Below, piece after piece: positions 25,569 to 34,956 of a stretch of 64,000 nt of DNA. Each line of letters opens with the position of its first letter. Position 1 is the stretch's first letter. Under the pieces are notes generated by a model. The model searched no databases, was not told the DNA's origin, and was given only the letters and a program-made list of their open reading frames with translations. The DNA is from JBCCXL01 sp039191605 (GTDB lineage Bacteria; Acidobacteriota; Thermoanaerobaculia; Multivoradales; JAHZIX01): the NCBI GenBank assembly GCA_039191605.1, contig JBCCXL010000009.1, positions 124,001 through 188,000 on the forward strand. Direction: 5' to 3'. Made by a program: the position numbers and the translations under genes.

Positions 25569-27373
25569 GATTGCAGCTGCTCCAGCTGGCCGATCATGTC
25601 CTCCACCACCTCGAAGCCGCCGCGCCAGAAATCGCGGTCGTGGATATCGATGCCGGCTTCCCGCAGCACCGCTTCCGGTTCTGCCGAACCGCCGTAGCTG
25701 AGCAGACGGAGATATCCCGGCTTGAAGGCCTCTCCCTGCTCTTGATAGCGGCGATAGAGGGCGAGCACCAGCAGCTGGCCGAAGGAATAGGCGTAGCAGT
25801 AGAAGGGGGTATGGAAGATGTGGCTGATGCTGGTCCACTCATGGCGAAACTCATCGCTCACCTCGACGGCGCCGCCGAATTGCTCGCGGAGGTTCTCGAG
25901 GTAGAGCTCGTTGAGGTGATCCAGGGAGCGGCCTTCGAGAATCGCGCGGTGGGCATCGAGCTCGAAGCGCACGAAGTAGGCCTGACGCATCACCGTGGCG
26001 TAGATGTCGGAGATCGCCGCGGAGAGCAGCTCGCGACGCATGGCGGGATCCCGCTCTCGGTCCAGCAGCCTTTCGGTCACCAACATCTCGGCGAAGACGC
26101 TGGCGGTTTCCGCCAGCGGAAGGCTGGGATGCTGAGTGAAGATGGAGTGGTGCTGGGCTAGCATGCTGTGCACCGCGTGGCCCAGCTCGTGGGCCACCGA
26201 GGCGACGTCCCGAGGGCGACCGGTGTAGTTCACCAACACCCAGGGGGTGAGGCTCGGCAGAACGGTGCTGCAGAAGGCGCCACCGCGCTTGCCGTGGCGG
26301 ATCTCGGAGTCGAAGTGATCGTCTTCGAATACCCGGGAGGCGAGCTGGCCGATGCGGGGGTGAAAGGCATGAAAGGTGTCGAGAACCTCGCTGACGGCTT
26401 CCGGCCAGGGAATATCCCGAGACGGCTCGCCTACCGGAGCGTAGATGTCGTAACGGCGCAGGGTCTCCAGGCCCAGCATGCGGGCCTTGAGCCGAAAGAA
26501 GCGCTGGAAGAGGCCGCGGTGTTCCTGGGTCACCTCCAGCAGAGTTTGTACCGCCTCGCCGGAGACGTCGTTGTAGAGGTTTCGCACCGCGATGGGCTCC
26601 GAGTAGCCGCGCAGCTCCACGTGCTCGTTATGCCAGTCGCGAACCCGGTAAGTATAGATCTGCGCCAGGATGGTGCTTTCCCCGGAGTACACCCGGTAGA
26701 GCTCGCGGTAGGCGGTGGCGCGCATCTCGGGATCGCGGGAGTAGACGAAGCTCATCAAGCGATCGCGGTTCATCGTCTGGATCTCGCCGTCCACCTCGAG
26801 CTGAAATTCCAGTCGATTGGTGAGCATCGAGTACAGGGTGACGATGCCGCCGATGCCGTCGGCGTCCTTGATGTTGATGACCTGTTCCGAGCGCTCCTCG
26901 AGAGTGTGGGGCCGGAATCTGCGCAGGTCTTCCAGATAGCGCCGGTAGTCCGAGTGCTCGTCTTCCACCGGCAGGAGACGCTGAGCGTCCGAATCGTTCA
27001 GGGCCTGCCACCAAAGGGTGAAGAAGATCAGACGATTATCGAGCTGAGTCAAGGTTTGGCCGACTCGATTGCGCCAGGTCAGGGCGTCGGCGCTCTGGGT
27101 ATTCGACGAGAACCAGAGATGACCGTAGGCCTCCACCCGCACCATGGCTTCGGTCAGCGCTTCATATTGGCGCAGGAAGTCCAGGAGAACCTCCGGAGCC
27201 ATCTCCGCGTGGAGCTCCTCCCGGAGTTGTTCGAGGGCCTGGGTGCCCTCTTCCAGGGCCAGGAGGCGCTGACGGACGGTCTCCTCGGAGGAGTCCGGCA
27301 AGAGTTCAGAGAGGTCCCAGCCTTTGGATTCCAGAGCGCTCGGCGGCAGTTGATTTTGTTCGGTGGTGATCAT
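25565..27373 (-). CDS. pepF: Oligoendopeptidase F (M3 family)
   Basis: A 602-residue M3B zinc metallopeptidase that degrades oligopeptides, normally in the cytoplasm. The HExxH zinc motif is HELGH at 395-399 within SVAHELGHAVHSMLAQ; the family-specific FCSTVLPSLTPWVLVNYTGRPRDV segment precedes it and ETASVFAEMLVTERLL supplies the third zinc ligand. The C-terminal HTPFYCYAYSFGQLLVLALY and GYLRLLSYGGSAEPEAVL are typical. ATG 27373 has a GGAG six bases upstream, so it is preferred over an upstream start. It heads a three-gene coupled operon with two membrane proteins. Confidence 0.95.
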   Translation of the reverse strand: MITTEQNQLPPSALESKGWDLSELLPDSSEETVRQRLLALEEGTQALEQLREELHAEMAPEVLLDFLRQYEALTEAMVRVEAYGHLWFSSNTQSADALTWRNRVGQTLTQLDNRLIFFTLWWQALNDSDAQRLLPVEDEHSDYRRYLEDLRRFRPHTLEERSEQVINIKDADGIGGIVTLYSMLTNRLEFQLEVDGEIQTMNRDRLMSFVYSRDPEMRATAYRELYRVYSGESTILAQIYTYRVRDWHNEHVELRGYSEPIAVRNLYNDVSGEAVQTLLEVTQEHRGLFQRFFRLKARMLGLETLRRYDIYAPVGEPSRDIPWPEAVSEVLDTFHAFHPRIGQLASRVFEDDHFDSEIRHGKRGGAFCSTVLPSLTPWVLVNYTGRPRDVASVAHELGHAVHSMLAQHHSIFTQHPSLPLAETASVFAEMLVTERLLDRERDPAMRRELLSAAISDIYATVMRQAYFVRFELDAHRAILEGRSLDHLNELYLENLREQFGGAVEVSDEFRHEWTSISHIFHTPFYCYAYSFGQLLVLALYRRYQEQGEAFKPGYLRLLSYGGSAEPEAVLREAGIDIHDRDFWRGGFEVVEDMIGQLEQLQS

Positions 27374-27667
27374 CGTGGCTCCAGCTGAATCTCGAAAACG
27401 CGAAGGGTAGGCCCGGTGCATCGGGCGCGGCGACCTCAGAGGTCGACTTGGCTCGATGCGGTGTGCGTCGGCACTGAGTGGACTCCAAGAGAACGAAGGG
27501 AGTCATTGGCTTGAGGTGTCGACAAGTGATCGCCGGCAGCACTCGGGCGTTTCATGGGGTGCGGCACGCCCAGCTCTGGGCGCTGCGGTGGGGTCTGAAG
27601 ACGGGAGGCGGAAGCACCATTGCGGCGCTGGCCTTACGCGGCGCAGGGCGATGTTGCCATCGTCGAG

Positions 27668-30226
27668 TCATCCAGCGTCGCTTCCCGTCGCGTCAAATCT
27701 TGGGGATGTCGAATTCGATTCCGTGGGTTCCGTGGGGGGGGCTTCTTGCTCCTCGCTGCTCTGCGATGCCTGCTGAGCGTCGGAGGGCTCATCGGCTGCG
27801 CTGGCGTTGGAGGAAGGGAGGCTCGAGTCGGTGTCCTCGGGCGTCTCGTCGGCGGCTGAAGGGGCGGCCGGGGGAGGCAGCTCCTGCAGGGAGCGTACTT
27901 CTAGGCTGTCGCCTTCTCCTCTCGCCTGTCGATCCGCCTGCTGATTCTCTGCCGCTTCGCCCTGGGAGGCGTCATTTTGTGCTGCTTCTGGGTCGGCAGC
28001 CGCCGAAGCAGGCGAGGAGGCCGAAGCTTCCCTTAGGTCCTCGCCATCGGCTCGGCGATTCTCTTGCACCGCGGCAACGGATTGGGGAGAGAGTAGCTCA
28101 GAGCATTGCGATAACAGCTCGCTGCTGCGCTCCTGCAAGCGGTCGAGGACCGCGAGAGCGGAATCCGTCGGCCGGTCCAGGACTCCCTGGTGGCCTGCCG
28201 CCAGGTGCGCCAGCTTGCGATCGAGGCCCAGCAGGGTACCGGCCTGGGGAGCTTCCAGCTGTCCGGCGATGGCCGCGAGCTGAGCTCTCGCTTCGCGGCG
28301 CGGCTGGAGGTCGAGCTGGGGCTCGGTGGGGAGAGCGCTCGGCAGGGTCTGGATGGTTCTCACCGTATCCCTGAGGCGCGAGCGCAGGTTCCGGATCTCC
28401 AGCAGGTAGTTGAAGCCGGCCCGCTGAGCATCCGCCGGTGCCGTGCTGCGGGGATCCGCCAGGACCGGCAGCTGAGCGGTGACCGAGTTATTTCCTACGG
28501 TGAGCCGGACCAGATAGTTGCCTGGGGGGGCCGGGGGCCCCAGCGGCGCTTCCTCTCCCGGAAGCTGGGTTGGCCCCGGAAAGCGCAGGTCCCAAAGAAA
28601 GAGGCTTAGACCGGGGGCGGGAGCGAAGGGGGCACCCTTCGCCGGAATCTGGGGATCAGCGCCATTCCCTGGGGCAGCACCCTGCAAGAGGGAGGCATTG
28701 AAGGAGCGCACCGGCTGCCCGCTGTCGTCCAGAATCTCCAGCCGGGCCTCTTCGGAAGTCGGGCTCTGGCGCAGCCAAAGCCAAAGGGCCGCGGCCCCGG
28801 GCTCCAGGCCCTGCCGCCGGATCGCCGGCGCCGGCTGGAAGAGGTGGACCGGCGAGGCGGCGACGGATCGCGTCCACTGCCTCAGCGGGACGAGGTCCGG
28901 AAGCTGCCAGATCCCCTGCCCCTGCACCGACGCCAGCAGACCCTCGGCGCCGATCTGGAGATCGACCACCGGGGCTTGCGGCAGGCCCGACAAGGGGCGC
29001 CAAGAATCGCCGTTATCGAAGGAGACCCGCACGCCTCGGGCGACGCCGGCAAAGAGCAGCCCCGTGCGGCGGGGGTCGGCCCTCACCACCCAGGCCGGGC
29101 CGTCTAGGCCGCGGCCAGCGCTTTCCCAGGTGCGCCCCCAATCGCGAGTGCGGAGCACCCTGGCCTCGGGGTCCCCGGTGGCGCCAGCGGTGAGGTAGAG
29201 CCCTCCTCGCTGGATCGGGTGGGGGTCCATGGAGCGGATCTCTGTGCCCGGGGGCAGGGTAGGGGGCGTGCGGTCTTCCCACGACTCTCCGAAGTCTTGG
29301 GAGAGGTGCACTCGTCCGTCGCTGCCGCCGGTCCAGAAGACGCCACTCTGTCGCGGTGACTCCAGGGCCGTGGTCAGGGTGCCGCCGGTAGGCGCCAGAT
29401 CCGGGCTGACGGCGGCCCAGGAGAGCCCGCCGTCGGTGGTCTGGAAGAGCAGGTTGCCGCCGAGGTAGAGCACCTCGTCGTCGTGGGGAGAGAAGAAGAG
29501 AGGAGCGCGAGGGTGGAAGCGGTAGAGCACTTCATCCTCGGGTCCCAGCGGCAGGTCGGGCCACACGCTCACCGCCCTCAGCTCGTCGGAATCGGAGTCA
29601 TAGCGCAGCACGATGCCGTTGTCCGCGGTGCCGTAGACTCGCTCGTCATTGCGCTGCGAAGGCACCGCCCGGCCCGGGGTGAGGGGAACCGCCAGATACC
29701 ACCTGGGGTCGGCGTCATCTCCCAGGCGAGGGATCGTAGTGGTGAGCCCACCGGCGCCGGCGAAGCTGGCGAAGAGCCGGGCCGGGAAGCGGGAATTCAC
29801 CGCCAGAGGACCTGGGGAGAGCAGCTCCCCTGCGACCCGAGGGCCGAGGGAGCGCCACGACAGCCCGGTCAGCAGCGTCTGATCTGCCTCGCCGAGGGAG
29901 ACCGCCGTCTGCGGTGGCTGAGCTGCCGAGGCACTTCTTACGGTGCTGTCTATGGTGCTGTCCGTGAGGTTTCCTGCGGGGTTCGACTGGGCTTCGTTCA
30001 GCGGGCTGGTAGCAGCACCGTCTGCCGCGGCCCCTTCGATCGACTCGGAGGATGACGTCTGGCTGTCTTCAGCGCCCTCGAGGGGGGCCTCCGGGGGGGC
30101 TTGGGGAGGGACTTCCGGGGGGGCTTCGGTCTGGGCCCAGGCTGCCGCTGAAAGCAGCAGGAGGGTGGCGAGGAGCAGGGGAAGAAGCCGCATTGTGGAG
30201 TGGATCGCGGGAAGCCGGGAGCGCAT
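27668..30226 (-). CDS. Secreted beta-propeller (BNR/sortilin-like) protein
   Basis: About 852 residues from ATG 30226; ATG 30193 (MRLLPLLLATLLLLSAAAWA, an obvious signal peptide) is an equally good start. After a Pro/Glu/Ser-rich leader, repeated BNR/sortilin-like propeller blades are visible, for example GGLSWAAVSPDL, FGESWEDRTPP, WGRTWESAGRGL and NGDSWRPLSGLP, the Asp-box style S/T-x-D-x-G-x-x-W. A beta-sandwich region follows (LWLWLRQSPTSEEARLEILDDSGQPVRSFN and PPGNYLVRLTVGNNSV), as in propeller proteins annotated as glycosyl hydrolase-like without proven activity. The C-terminal 250 residues contain a helical stretch and then a low-complexity Ser/Ala/Glu/Pro tail. Extracytoplasmic; ligand or substrate unknown. 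Confidence 0.8.
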   Translation of the reverse strand: MRSRLPAIHSTMRLLPLLLATLLLLSAAAWAQTEAPPEVPPQAPPEAPLEGAEDSQTSSSESIEGAAADGAATSPLNEAQSNPAGNLTDSTIDSTVRSASAAQPPQTAVSLGEADQTLLTGLSWRSLGPRVAGELLSPGPLAVNSRFPARLFASFAGAGGLTTTIPRLGDDADPRWYLAVPLTPGRAVPSQRNDERVYGTADNGIVLRYDSDSDELRAVSVWPDLPLGPEDEVLYRFHPRAPLFFSPHDDEVLYLGGNLLFQTTDGGLSWAAVSPDLAPTGGTLTTALESPRQSGVFWTGGSDGRVHLSQDFGESWEDRTPPTLPPGTEIRSMDPHPIQRGGLYLTAGATGDPEARVLRTRDWGRTWESAGRGLDGPAWVVRADPRRTGLLFAGVARGVRVSFDNGDSWRPLSGLPQAPVVDLQIGAEGLLASVQGQGIWQLPDLVPLRQWTRSVAASPVHLFQPAPAIRRQGLEPGAAALWLWLRQSPTSEEARLEILDDSGQPVRSFNASLLQGAAPGNGADPQIPAKGAPFAPAPGLSLFLWDLRFPGPTQLPGEEAPLGPPAPPGNYLVRLTVGNNSVTAQLPVLADPRSTAPADAQRAGFNYLLEIRNLRSRLRDTVRTIQTLPSALPTEPQLDLQPRREARAQLAAIAGQLEAPQAGTLLGLDRKLAHLAAGHQGVLDRPTDSALAVLDRLQERSSELLSQCSELLSPQSVAAVQENRRADGEDLREASASSPASAAADPEAAQNDASQGEAAENQQADRQARGEGDSLEVRSLQELPPPAAPSAADETPEDTDSSLPSSNASAADEPSDAQQASQSSEEQEAPPTEPTESNSTSPRFDATGSDAG

Positions 30227-30627
30227 TGGGGAAGACAGGATCGGGGACTCCTGGTCTGAATCTTGGGGGGCTTTGTCTTCGGCGAAAGGGGGCGAAGGCG
30301 CGCTGGGAGGAGCTTCGGGGGAGACGGGGAACCACAAGGATCCGGCCGCCGGTCGCCGGGGGGCTCGGGCGATGAACATGGAGGCGGGCTCCTGATGCTT
30401 GAGACGAGGAGAGGGAGCGGTGGTGCGGGAAAGCTCGCGCCGGTCGCGTCGCGGCTGTAACTGCCATTTTTAGCACAGATCTCCGACCAGGTCTCGGTCT
30501 CGGGGCAGCCTAGGGGCGGCCTTGGCGCAATGCCCCGCGGGGCGTTCCGCAGTGCCCTCCGAATTACCGTGGGCGAGCCTCGCGAGCAGCTCGGCGGCGG
30601 GGTCTGGAGTGAGCGTTCGTGGTGGGC

Positions 30628-31815
30628 TCAGGCGGGGGCGTCGCTGTCACCGTCGCTGGCGCCGCTTTTGGCGCCGTTTTTGGCGCCGTCGGTGGCTTTT
30701 GTGCTGGGGCCGGAACTCTCGTCCCGCACCCTTACGGAGAGCTCATCCCGGAAGCGCAGATCCTGCTGAGGGAAGGGAATCTCGATACCCTCCGCGGCGA
30801 AGCGCACATAGACCTCCCGCAACAGCTCATGGGTTCGAAGGCCCCGCTCCACCGGCTCGTCGATCCACGCCAATAGCTCCAGCTCCAGGCCGGAGTCGCC
30901 GAAGCGTCGCAGGCGAACCCTGGCGGCTGGGTCTTTGGCGAGGCCGGGGTGGCGCTCGGCGATGTCTCCCAGCACCGTCAGCACCTGATCGATGTCGCTG
31001 CCGTAGGCCACGGAGACGGCGATGCGCACCCGCCGCTTCTCCCACGGCCCACCGCTCTCGTTGATGATCTTGGCGTTGGCGATCACCGCGTTGGGCAAAA
31101 TGATCTCCAGGTCGTCGCGGGTCAGCAGTCGGGTGCTGCGCAGGCCCACATGGGTCACCTGGCCCCGCTCGCCGGAATCCAGCACCACGAAGTCCCCCAA
31201 TTTGTAGGGGGCGTCGGCGATGATGAAGACACCGGAGAAGAGGTTGGCGAGAGAGTCCTTAGCGGCGAAGCCAATGGCGATACCCAGGACTCCAGCGGAG
31301 GCCAGCCAGGCGGCGGCGTCGATGTCCCAAATTTTCAGGATCAGGTAGGTGCCGCCGCCGAAGATCAGCAGCTTGGCGAGGATCTCGAAGAGAGGCAGGG
31401 TGCGCTGCTCGACGATGCGTAGGCGCTCCTGGTGGCGGGCCGCGGCGTCCAGGAGAAGGTTGCTGACCTTGAGAGCGAAGCCCCACCAGAGGGCGAGGGC
31501 GACGGTCGCCAATCCCCGCCAGGTGATGACGGTGATAGGTTCCGGCAGCTCGAGGCGCGCGGTCACCAGGGCGAGCACCGCCATCAAGACGGAGAGCATC
31601 ACCGGGCGGTGCAGCGCCGCCAGGATCTTGTCGTCGACGTCGGTTCCGGTCTTGCCCACGACCTGCCGCAGCAGGCGCTGAATCAGCCAGTCCAGCAGGC
31701 GTCCGAAGACCCAGCCGAGGATCAGCAGCAGGGGAATCTCCAGCCATGGCCGCCCGGCGACCTGCTGCCAATAAGGCTCTAGGGGTTGCAGCCAAGCATT
31801 CCAATCAACGCCCAT
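30628..31815 (-). CDS. MscS-family mechanosensitive ion channel
   Basis: A 395-residue small-conductance mechanosensitive channel. Three to four N-terminal helices precede the pore helix TM3 with ASAGVLGIAIGFAAKDSLANLFSGVFI, the most conserved MscS segment. The beta domain follows (YKLGDFVVLDSGERGQVTHVGLRSTRLLTRDDLEIILPNAVIANAKIINES) and then the alpha/beta vestibule domain. It releases solutes under osmotic downshock. The last 30 residues are a Lys/Gly/Ala/Ser tail encoded by a 12-bp tandem array. ATG 31815 faces ppc across a 149-bp divergent spacer. Confidence 0.93.
   Translation of the reverse strand: MGVDWNAWLQPLEPYWQQVAGRPWLEIPLLLILGWVFGRLLDWLIQRLLRQVVGKTGTDVDDKILAALHRPVMLSVLMAVLALVTARLELPEPITVITWRGLATVALALWWGFALKVSNLLLDAAARHQERLRIVEQRTLPLFEILAKLLIFGGGTYLILKIWDIDAAAWLASAGVLGIAIGFAAKDSLANLFSGVFIIADAPYKLGDFVVLDSGERGQVTHVGLRSTRLLTRDDLEIILPNAVIANAKIINESGGPWEKRRVRIAVSVAYGSDIDQVLTVLGDIAERHPGLAKDPAARVRLRRFGDSGLELELLAWIDEPVERGLRTHELLREVYVRFAAEGIEIPFPQQDLRFRDELSVRVRDESSGPSTKATDGAKNGAKSGASDGDSDAPA
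30659..30694. repeat. 12-bp tandem array in the MscS 3' end
   Basis: Three units gcgccgcttttg, gcgccgtttttg and gcgccgtcggtg at 30659-30670, 30671-30682 and 30683-30694. They encode the repeating Lys/Asn-Gly-Ala type tail and keep the frame. Confidence 0.7.
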
Positions 31816-31964
31816 CGTGGTCTCAATCCTTCTCGGTGCAAGCGGCCGATGTCAGAGGTTGGGGGGGAATTCCGTAGCGCCAGCTTAGCAGCCGAGCTGC
31901 CACCGGGAGCCACGAGAGGAATGAGATACTCGGCGGCAGACCGCAACCGTGAGGAAGAGGAAGC

Positions 31965-34808
31965 ATGAATTCAAGGGATCGCAACGAAACTCCGATGTTC
32001 TCGGCCGAATCTCGGCCCCTCGGCACAGGGGGAGGGAATGCTTCCTCCGCCACTTTGGGGAGCGTTTCCCAGCGGCTCCAGCCGCTGCGGGACGATGTCC
32101 GCCTGTTGGGAAGCCTGCTGGGGGAGGTGCTGCAGCGCCATGCGGGCTCAGGGGTCTTCGATACGGTGGAAGAGATCCGCGGCTTGTCGAAAGCGGCGCG
32201 GCATGGCGACGAGGGCAGCTTCCAGCTGCTGGCGGACCGTCTGGCGCAGCTGAAGGTGGAAGAGGCATCCCAGGTGGCTCAGGCCTTCGCCCACTTCTTG
32301 AACCTCGCCAATGTCGCCGAGCAGCATCACCGCATCCGACGTCGCCGCGCCTACCGCCGGGCGGGAGCGGCTCCCCAGCACGGTTCCTGCGAAGAGGTCT
32401 TTCGCCGCCTGCTGGATCGCGGCGTTCCCCTCTCGACCCTGCAGAAGAGCCTGCATTCTCTGGACATCTCGCTGGTGCTCACCGCCCACCCGACAGAGGT
32501 CGTGCGCCGTACCCTGCTGGAGCGCTTTCTGGGCATCGCCGTCCTGCTGCAGCAAGGAGACCGGGAGGACCTCACCCAGGACGAAGAGAACGAGCGCCTG
32601 GAGGGCCTGCGGCGGGAGATCGCCGCGATCTGGCACACCCGTCAGTCGCGGCGGGATCGCCCGACCCCCTTGGAGGAGGCTCAGGCCGGGTTGGTGACCT
32701 TCGAGAAAAGCCTGTGGGAGGCTTATCCTCGCTTCCTGCGGCAGGTCGACCGGGCGCTGGTGGAGGTGGGGGGAGAACCGCTGCCCTGGGATCGAGCACC
32801 GGTGCGCTTCGGTTCCTGGATGGGGGGAGATCGCGACGGCAATCCCTTCGTGACGTCAGAGATCACCGAGAGGGTTTGCGCCCTGGCCCGCTGGGAAGGA
32901 GCGCTGCTCTTCCGGCAGGAGATCGAGGCGCTGCGGGGAGAGCTCTCCATGGAGCGGGGGTCGCCGGAGCTGGAGACCGAGGTGGGGACCGAGGAGGAGC
33001 CCTATCGCGCGCTGCTGCGGCGCGTGGTGCGGCGCCTCGCCGTGACCCAGGAGTGGATGCGTCGCCGGGTGCGCCAGGAGAGCGTCGAGACGCTGGATCC
33101 GCAGCAGCTCTATCTGCGCAAAGAGCAGCTGCTGCAGCCTCTGCTGCTCTGCGACCGCTCGCTGCGGGAGAGCGGCTGCGACGAGATCGCCGACGGCCGG
33201 CTGCGGGACATCTTGCGGCGGCTGGCGGCCTTCGGTTTGACCCTGGTACGGCTGGATATCCGCCAGGACGCCGGCCGCCACCGGGCGGTGATGGAGCGCA
33301 TCCTCTCCCACCGAGGGGAGCAGGACTTCGCCTCCCGCAGCGAACAGGAGCGCTGCGCCGCGCTCTCCCAGTGGCTGGACTCCGAACAGTATTGCGGGCT
33401 GCCCTGGCTGCGGCCGGAAGAGCTGGCAAAGATTCCCTTCGGTGATGACGAGCAGGAGGTGGTGGACACCATGCTGGCGCTCCGCGGCATCGGCAACGAG
33501 CCGCTGGGCAGCTACATCATCTCGATGGCGAAATCGGCGTCCGATGTGCTCATCGTGGAGCTGCTGCTGCGCTGCCTGATGGCCAGCGGCGGGGGTGGTG
33601 AAGCAGAGGGCCGTGAAGGAGCGGGGCAGGAGGTGCGAGCCCTGCCGGTGGTGCCCCTCATCGAGACCGGCGCCGATCTCGAGGCGGCGGGGGAGACGAT
33701 CCATCAGCTCCTCGCCGTGGAGCCCTACCGCCGCCATCTCGGCGAGCATCAGGAAGTGATGATCGGCTACTCCGACTCCGCCAAGGACGCCGGTCGCTTC
33801 GCTGCCTCCTGGGGGCTCTATACCGCTCAGGAGGCGATGGCCGCGGCGGCGAATCGCCACGGGATAAAGATCTCCTTTTTCCATGGCCGCGGGGGCAGCG
33901 TCGGTCGCGGCGGCGGTCCCACCGCCCTGGCGGTCAAGAGCCTTCCGCCGGGTACCGTCGGCGGGCGCCTGCGGGTCACCGAACAGGGCGAGATGATCCG
34001 GGCGAAATTCGGCCTCGAAGGCATCGCGGTGCGCACCTTAGAGGTCTACCTCACCTCGATTTTGGAGACCTCCCTGGTGCCGCCGCCGTCGCCGGAGCCG
34101 GAGTGGCGGGAGGCCATGGACCGCTTAGCGGAGCGCGCCCAGCGCTCCTACCGCGAGCTGGTTCGAGAGCATCCGGACTTCGTTCCCTACTTTCGCCAGG
34201 CGACGCCGGAGGTGGAGCTGGGGGCGCTGAATATCGGTAGCCGTCCCGCCCGCCGCCGATCCGGCGGCGGCGTGGAGAGCCTGCGGGCGATCCCGTGGGT
34301 TTTCGCCTGGACTCAGACCCGGCTGCTCTTGCCTTCCTGGCTGGGCACCGGGGAGGCCCTGCATCAGGCGGTGGAAGAGGGGGAGGGGGAGCTGCTGAGC
34401 ACCATGTACCGGGAGTGGGGTACCTTCCGCTCCGTGCTGGCTCTCCTGGAGATGGTGCTGGCCAAGGCCGAGGCGCCCGTCGCCGCCTATTACGACCGCC
34501 TGCTGGTGGACGACTCCCGCCGCCCGCTGGGCGTCGACTTACGCCGCCGACTAGGCGTTGCGGAGGAGGCGCTGCAGCACATCACCGGCGAGGATCGCCT
34601 GCTCGCCAGCAATCCGGTGCTGCGCCGCTCCATCGACGTTCGCAACCCCTACGTTGACCCCCTCAACGTGGTGCAGGCGGAGGTGCTGCGGCGTCTGCGG
34701 GTGCTGCGGCAGCAAGAGGAGCTGAGCCCGGAAGAGGAGGCGGAGCTGGTGCGGGCCTTCACCATCACCGTCAACGGCATCGCCGCCGGTATGCGCAACA
34801 CCGGTTGA
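31965..34808 (+). CDS. ppc: Phosphoenolpyruvate carboxylase
   Basis: A 947-residue PEP carboxylase that fixes bicarbonate onto PEP to make oxaloacetate, replenishing the TCA cycle. Catalytic-site signatures: LTAHPTEVVRRTLLERF (active His), GGDRDGNPFVT, VMIGYSDSAKDAGRFAASW (active Lys) and the FHGRGGSVGRGGGPTALAV loop; the protein ends in the essential MRNTG. Length is within the usual 880-970. gaggaag lies just before ATG 31965. Short extra Gly/Glu-rich segments (around residue 545) explain the slight excess. It is divergent from the MscS gene. Confidence 0.97.
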   Translation: MNSRDRNETPMFSAESRPLGTGGGNASSATLGSVSQRLQPLRDDVRLLGSLLGEVLQRHAGSGVFDTVEEIRGLSKAARHGDEGSFQLLADRLAQLKVEEASQVAQAFAHFLNLANVAEQHHRIRRRRAYRRAGAAPQHGSCEEVFRRLLDRGVPLSTLQKSLHSLDISLVLTAHPTEVVRRTLLERFLGIAVLLQQGDREDLTQDEENERLEGLRREIAAIWHTRQSRRDRPTPLEEAQAGLVTFEKSLWEAYPRFLRQVDRALVEVGGEPLPWDRAPVRFGSWMGGDRDGNPFVTSEITERVCALARWEGALLFRQEIEALRGELSMERGSPELETEVGTEEEPYRALLRRVVRRLAVTQEWMRRRVRQESVETLDPQQLYLRKEQLLQPLLLCDRSLRESGCDEIADGRLRDILRRLAAFGLTLVRLDIRQDAGRHRAVMERILSHRGEQDFASRSEQERCAALSQWLDSEQYCGLPWLRPEELAKIPFGDDEQEVVDTMLALRGIGNEPLGSYIISMAKSASDVLIVELLLRCLMASGGGGEAEGREGAGQEVRALPVVPLIETGADLEAAGETIHQLLAVEPYRRHLGEHQEVMIGYSDSAKDAGRFAASWGLYTAQEAMAAAANRHGIKISFFHGRGGSVGRGGGPTALAVKSLPPGTVGGRLRVTEQGEMIRAKFGLEGIAVRTLEVYLTSILETSLVPPPSPEPEWREAMDRLAERAQRSYRELVREHPDFVPYFRQATPEVELGALNIGSRPARRRSGGGVESLRAIPWVFAWTQTRLLLPSWLGTGEALHQAVEEGEGELLSTMYREWGTFRSVLALLEMVLAKAEAPVAAYYDRLLVDDSRRPLGVDLRRRLGVAEEALQHITGEDRLLASNPVLRRSIDVRNPYVDPLNVVQAEVLRRLRVLRQQEELSPEEEAELVRAFTITVNGIAAGMRNTG

Positions 34809-34870
34809 TCAAGGTCGCCGGGGTGCGCTCTGCCAAATGGGTAAGAGGGCGAACGGGCAGCAGTCCAGAT

Positions 34871-34908
34871 AGAAAAAGGGGCGGAGCCGGCAGATCCGGC
34901 TCCGCCCC
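34871..34908 (-). terminator. Strong rho-independent terminator for the Asp/Pro-rich protein gene
   Basis: A perfect 13-bp stem (ggggcggagccgg / ccggctccgcccc) with a 5-base loop; on the minus strand it is followed by TTTTTCT. A second perfect 8-bp hairpin (gccccctc/gagggggc, 34926-34945) lies between it and the stop codon. The stem could also stop ppc transcripts from the other side, though without a T tract there. Confidence 0.92.
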
Positions 34909-34956
34909 AGGGTAGGCGGATCGAGGCCCCCTCGAAGGAGGGGGCGATCGGTCGAT

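Noticed and set aside
25569..25838. Longer N terminus for the membrane protein coupled to pepF
   Set aside because: It lies entirely inside pepF in another frame; the GTGA overlap gives a natural start at 25568.
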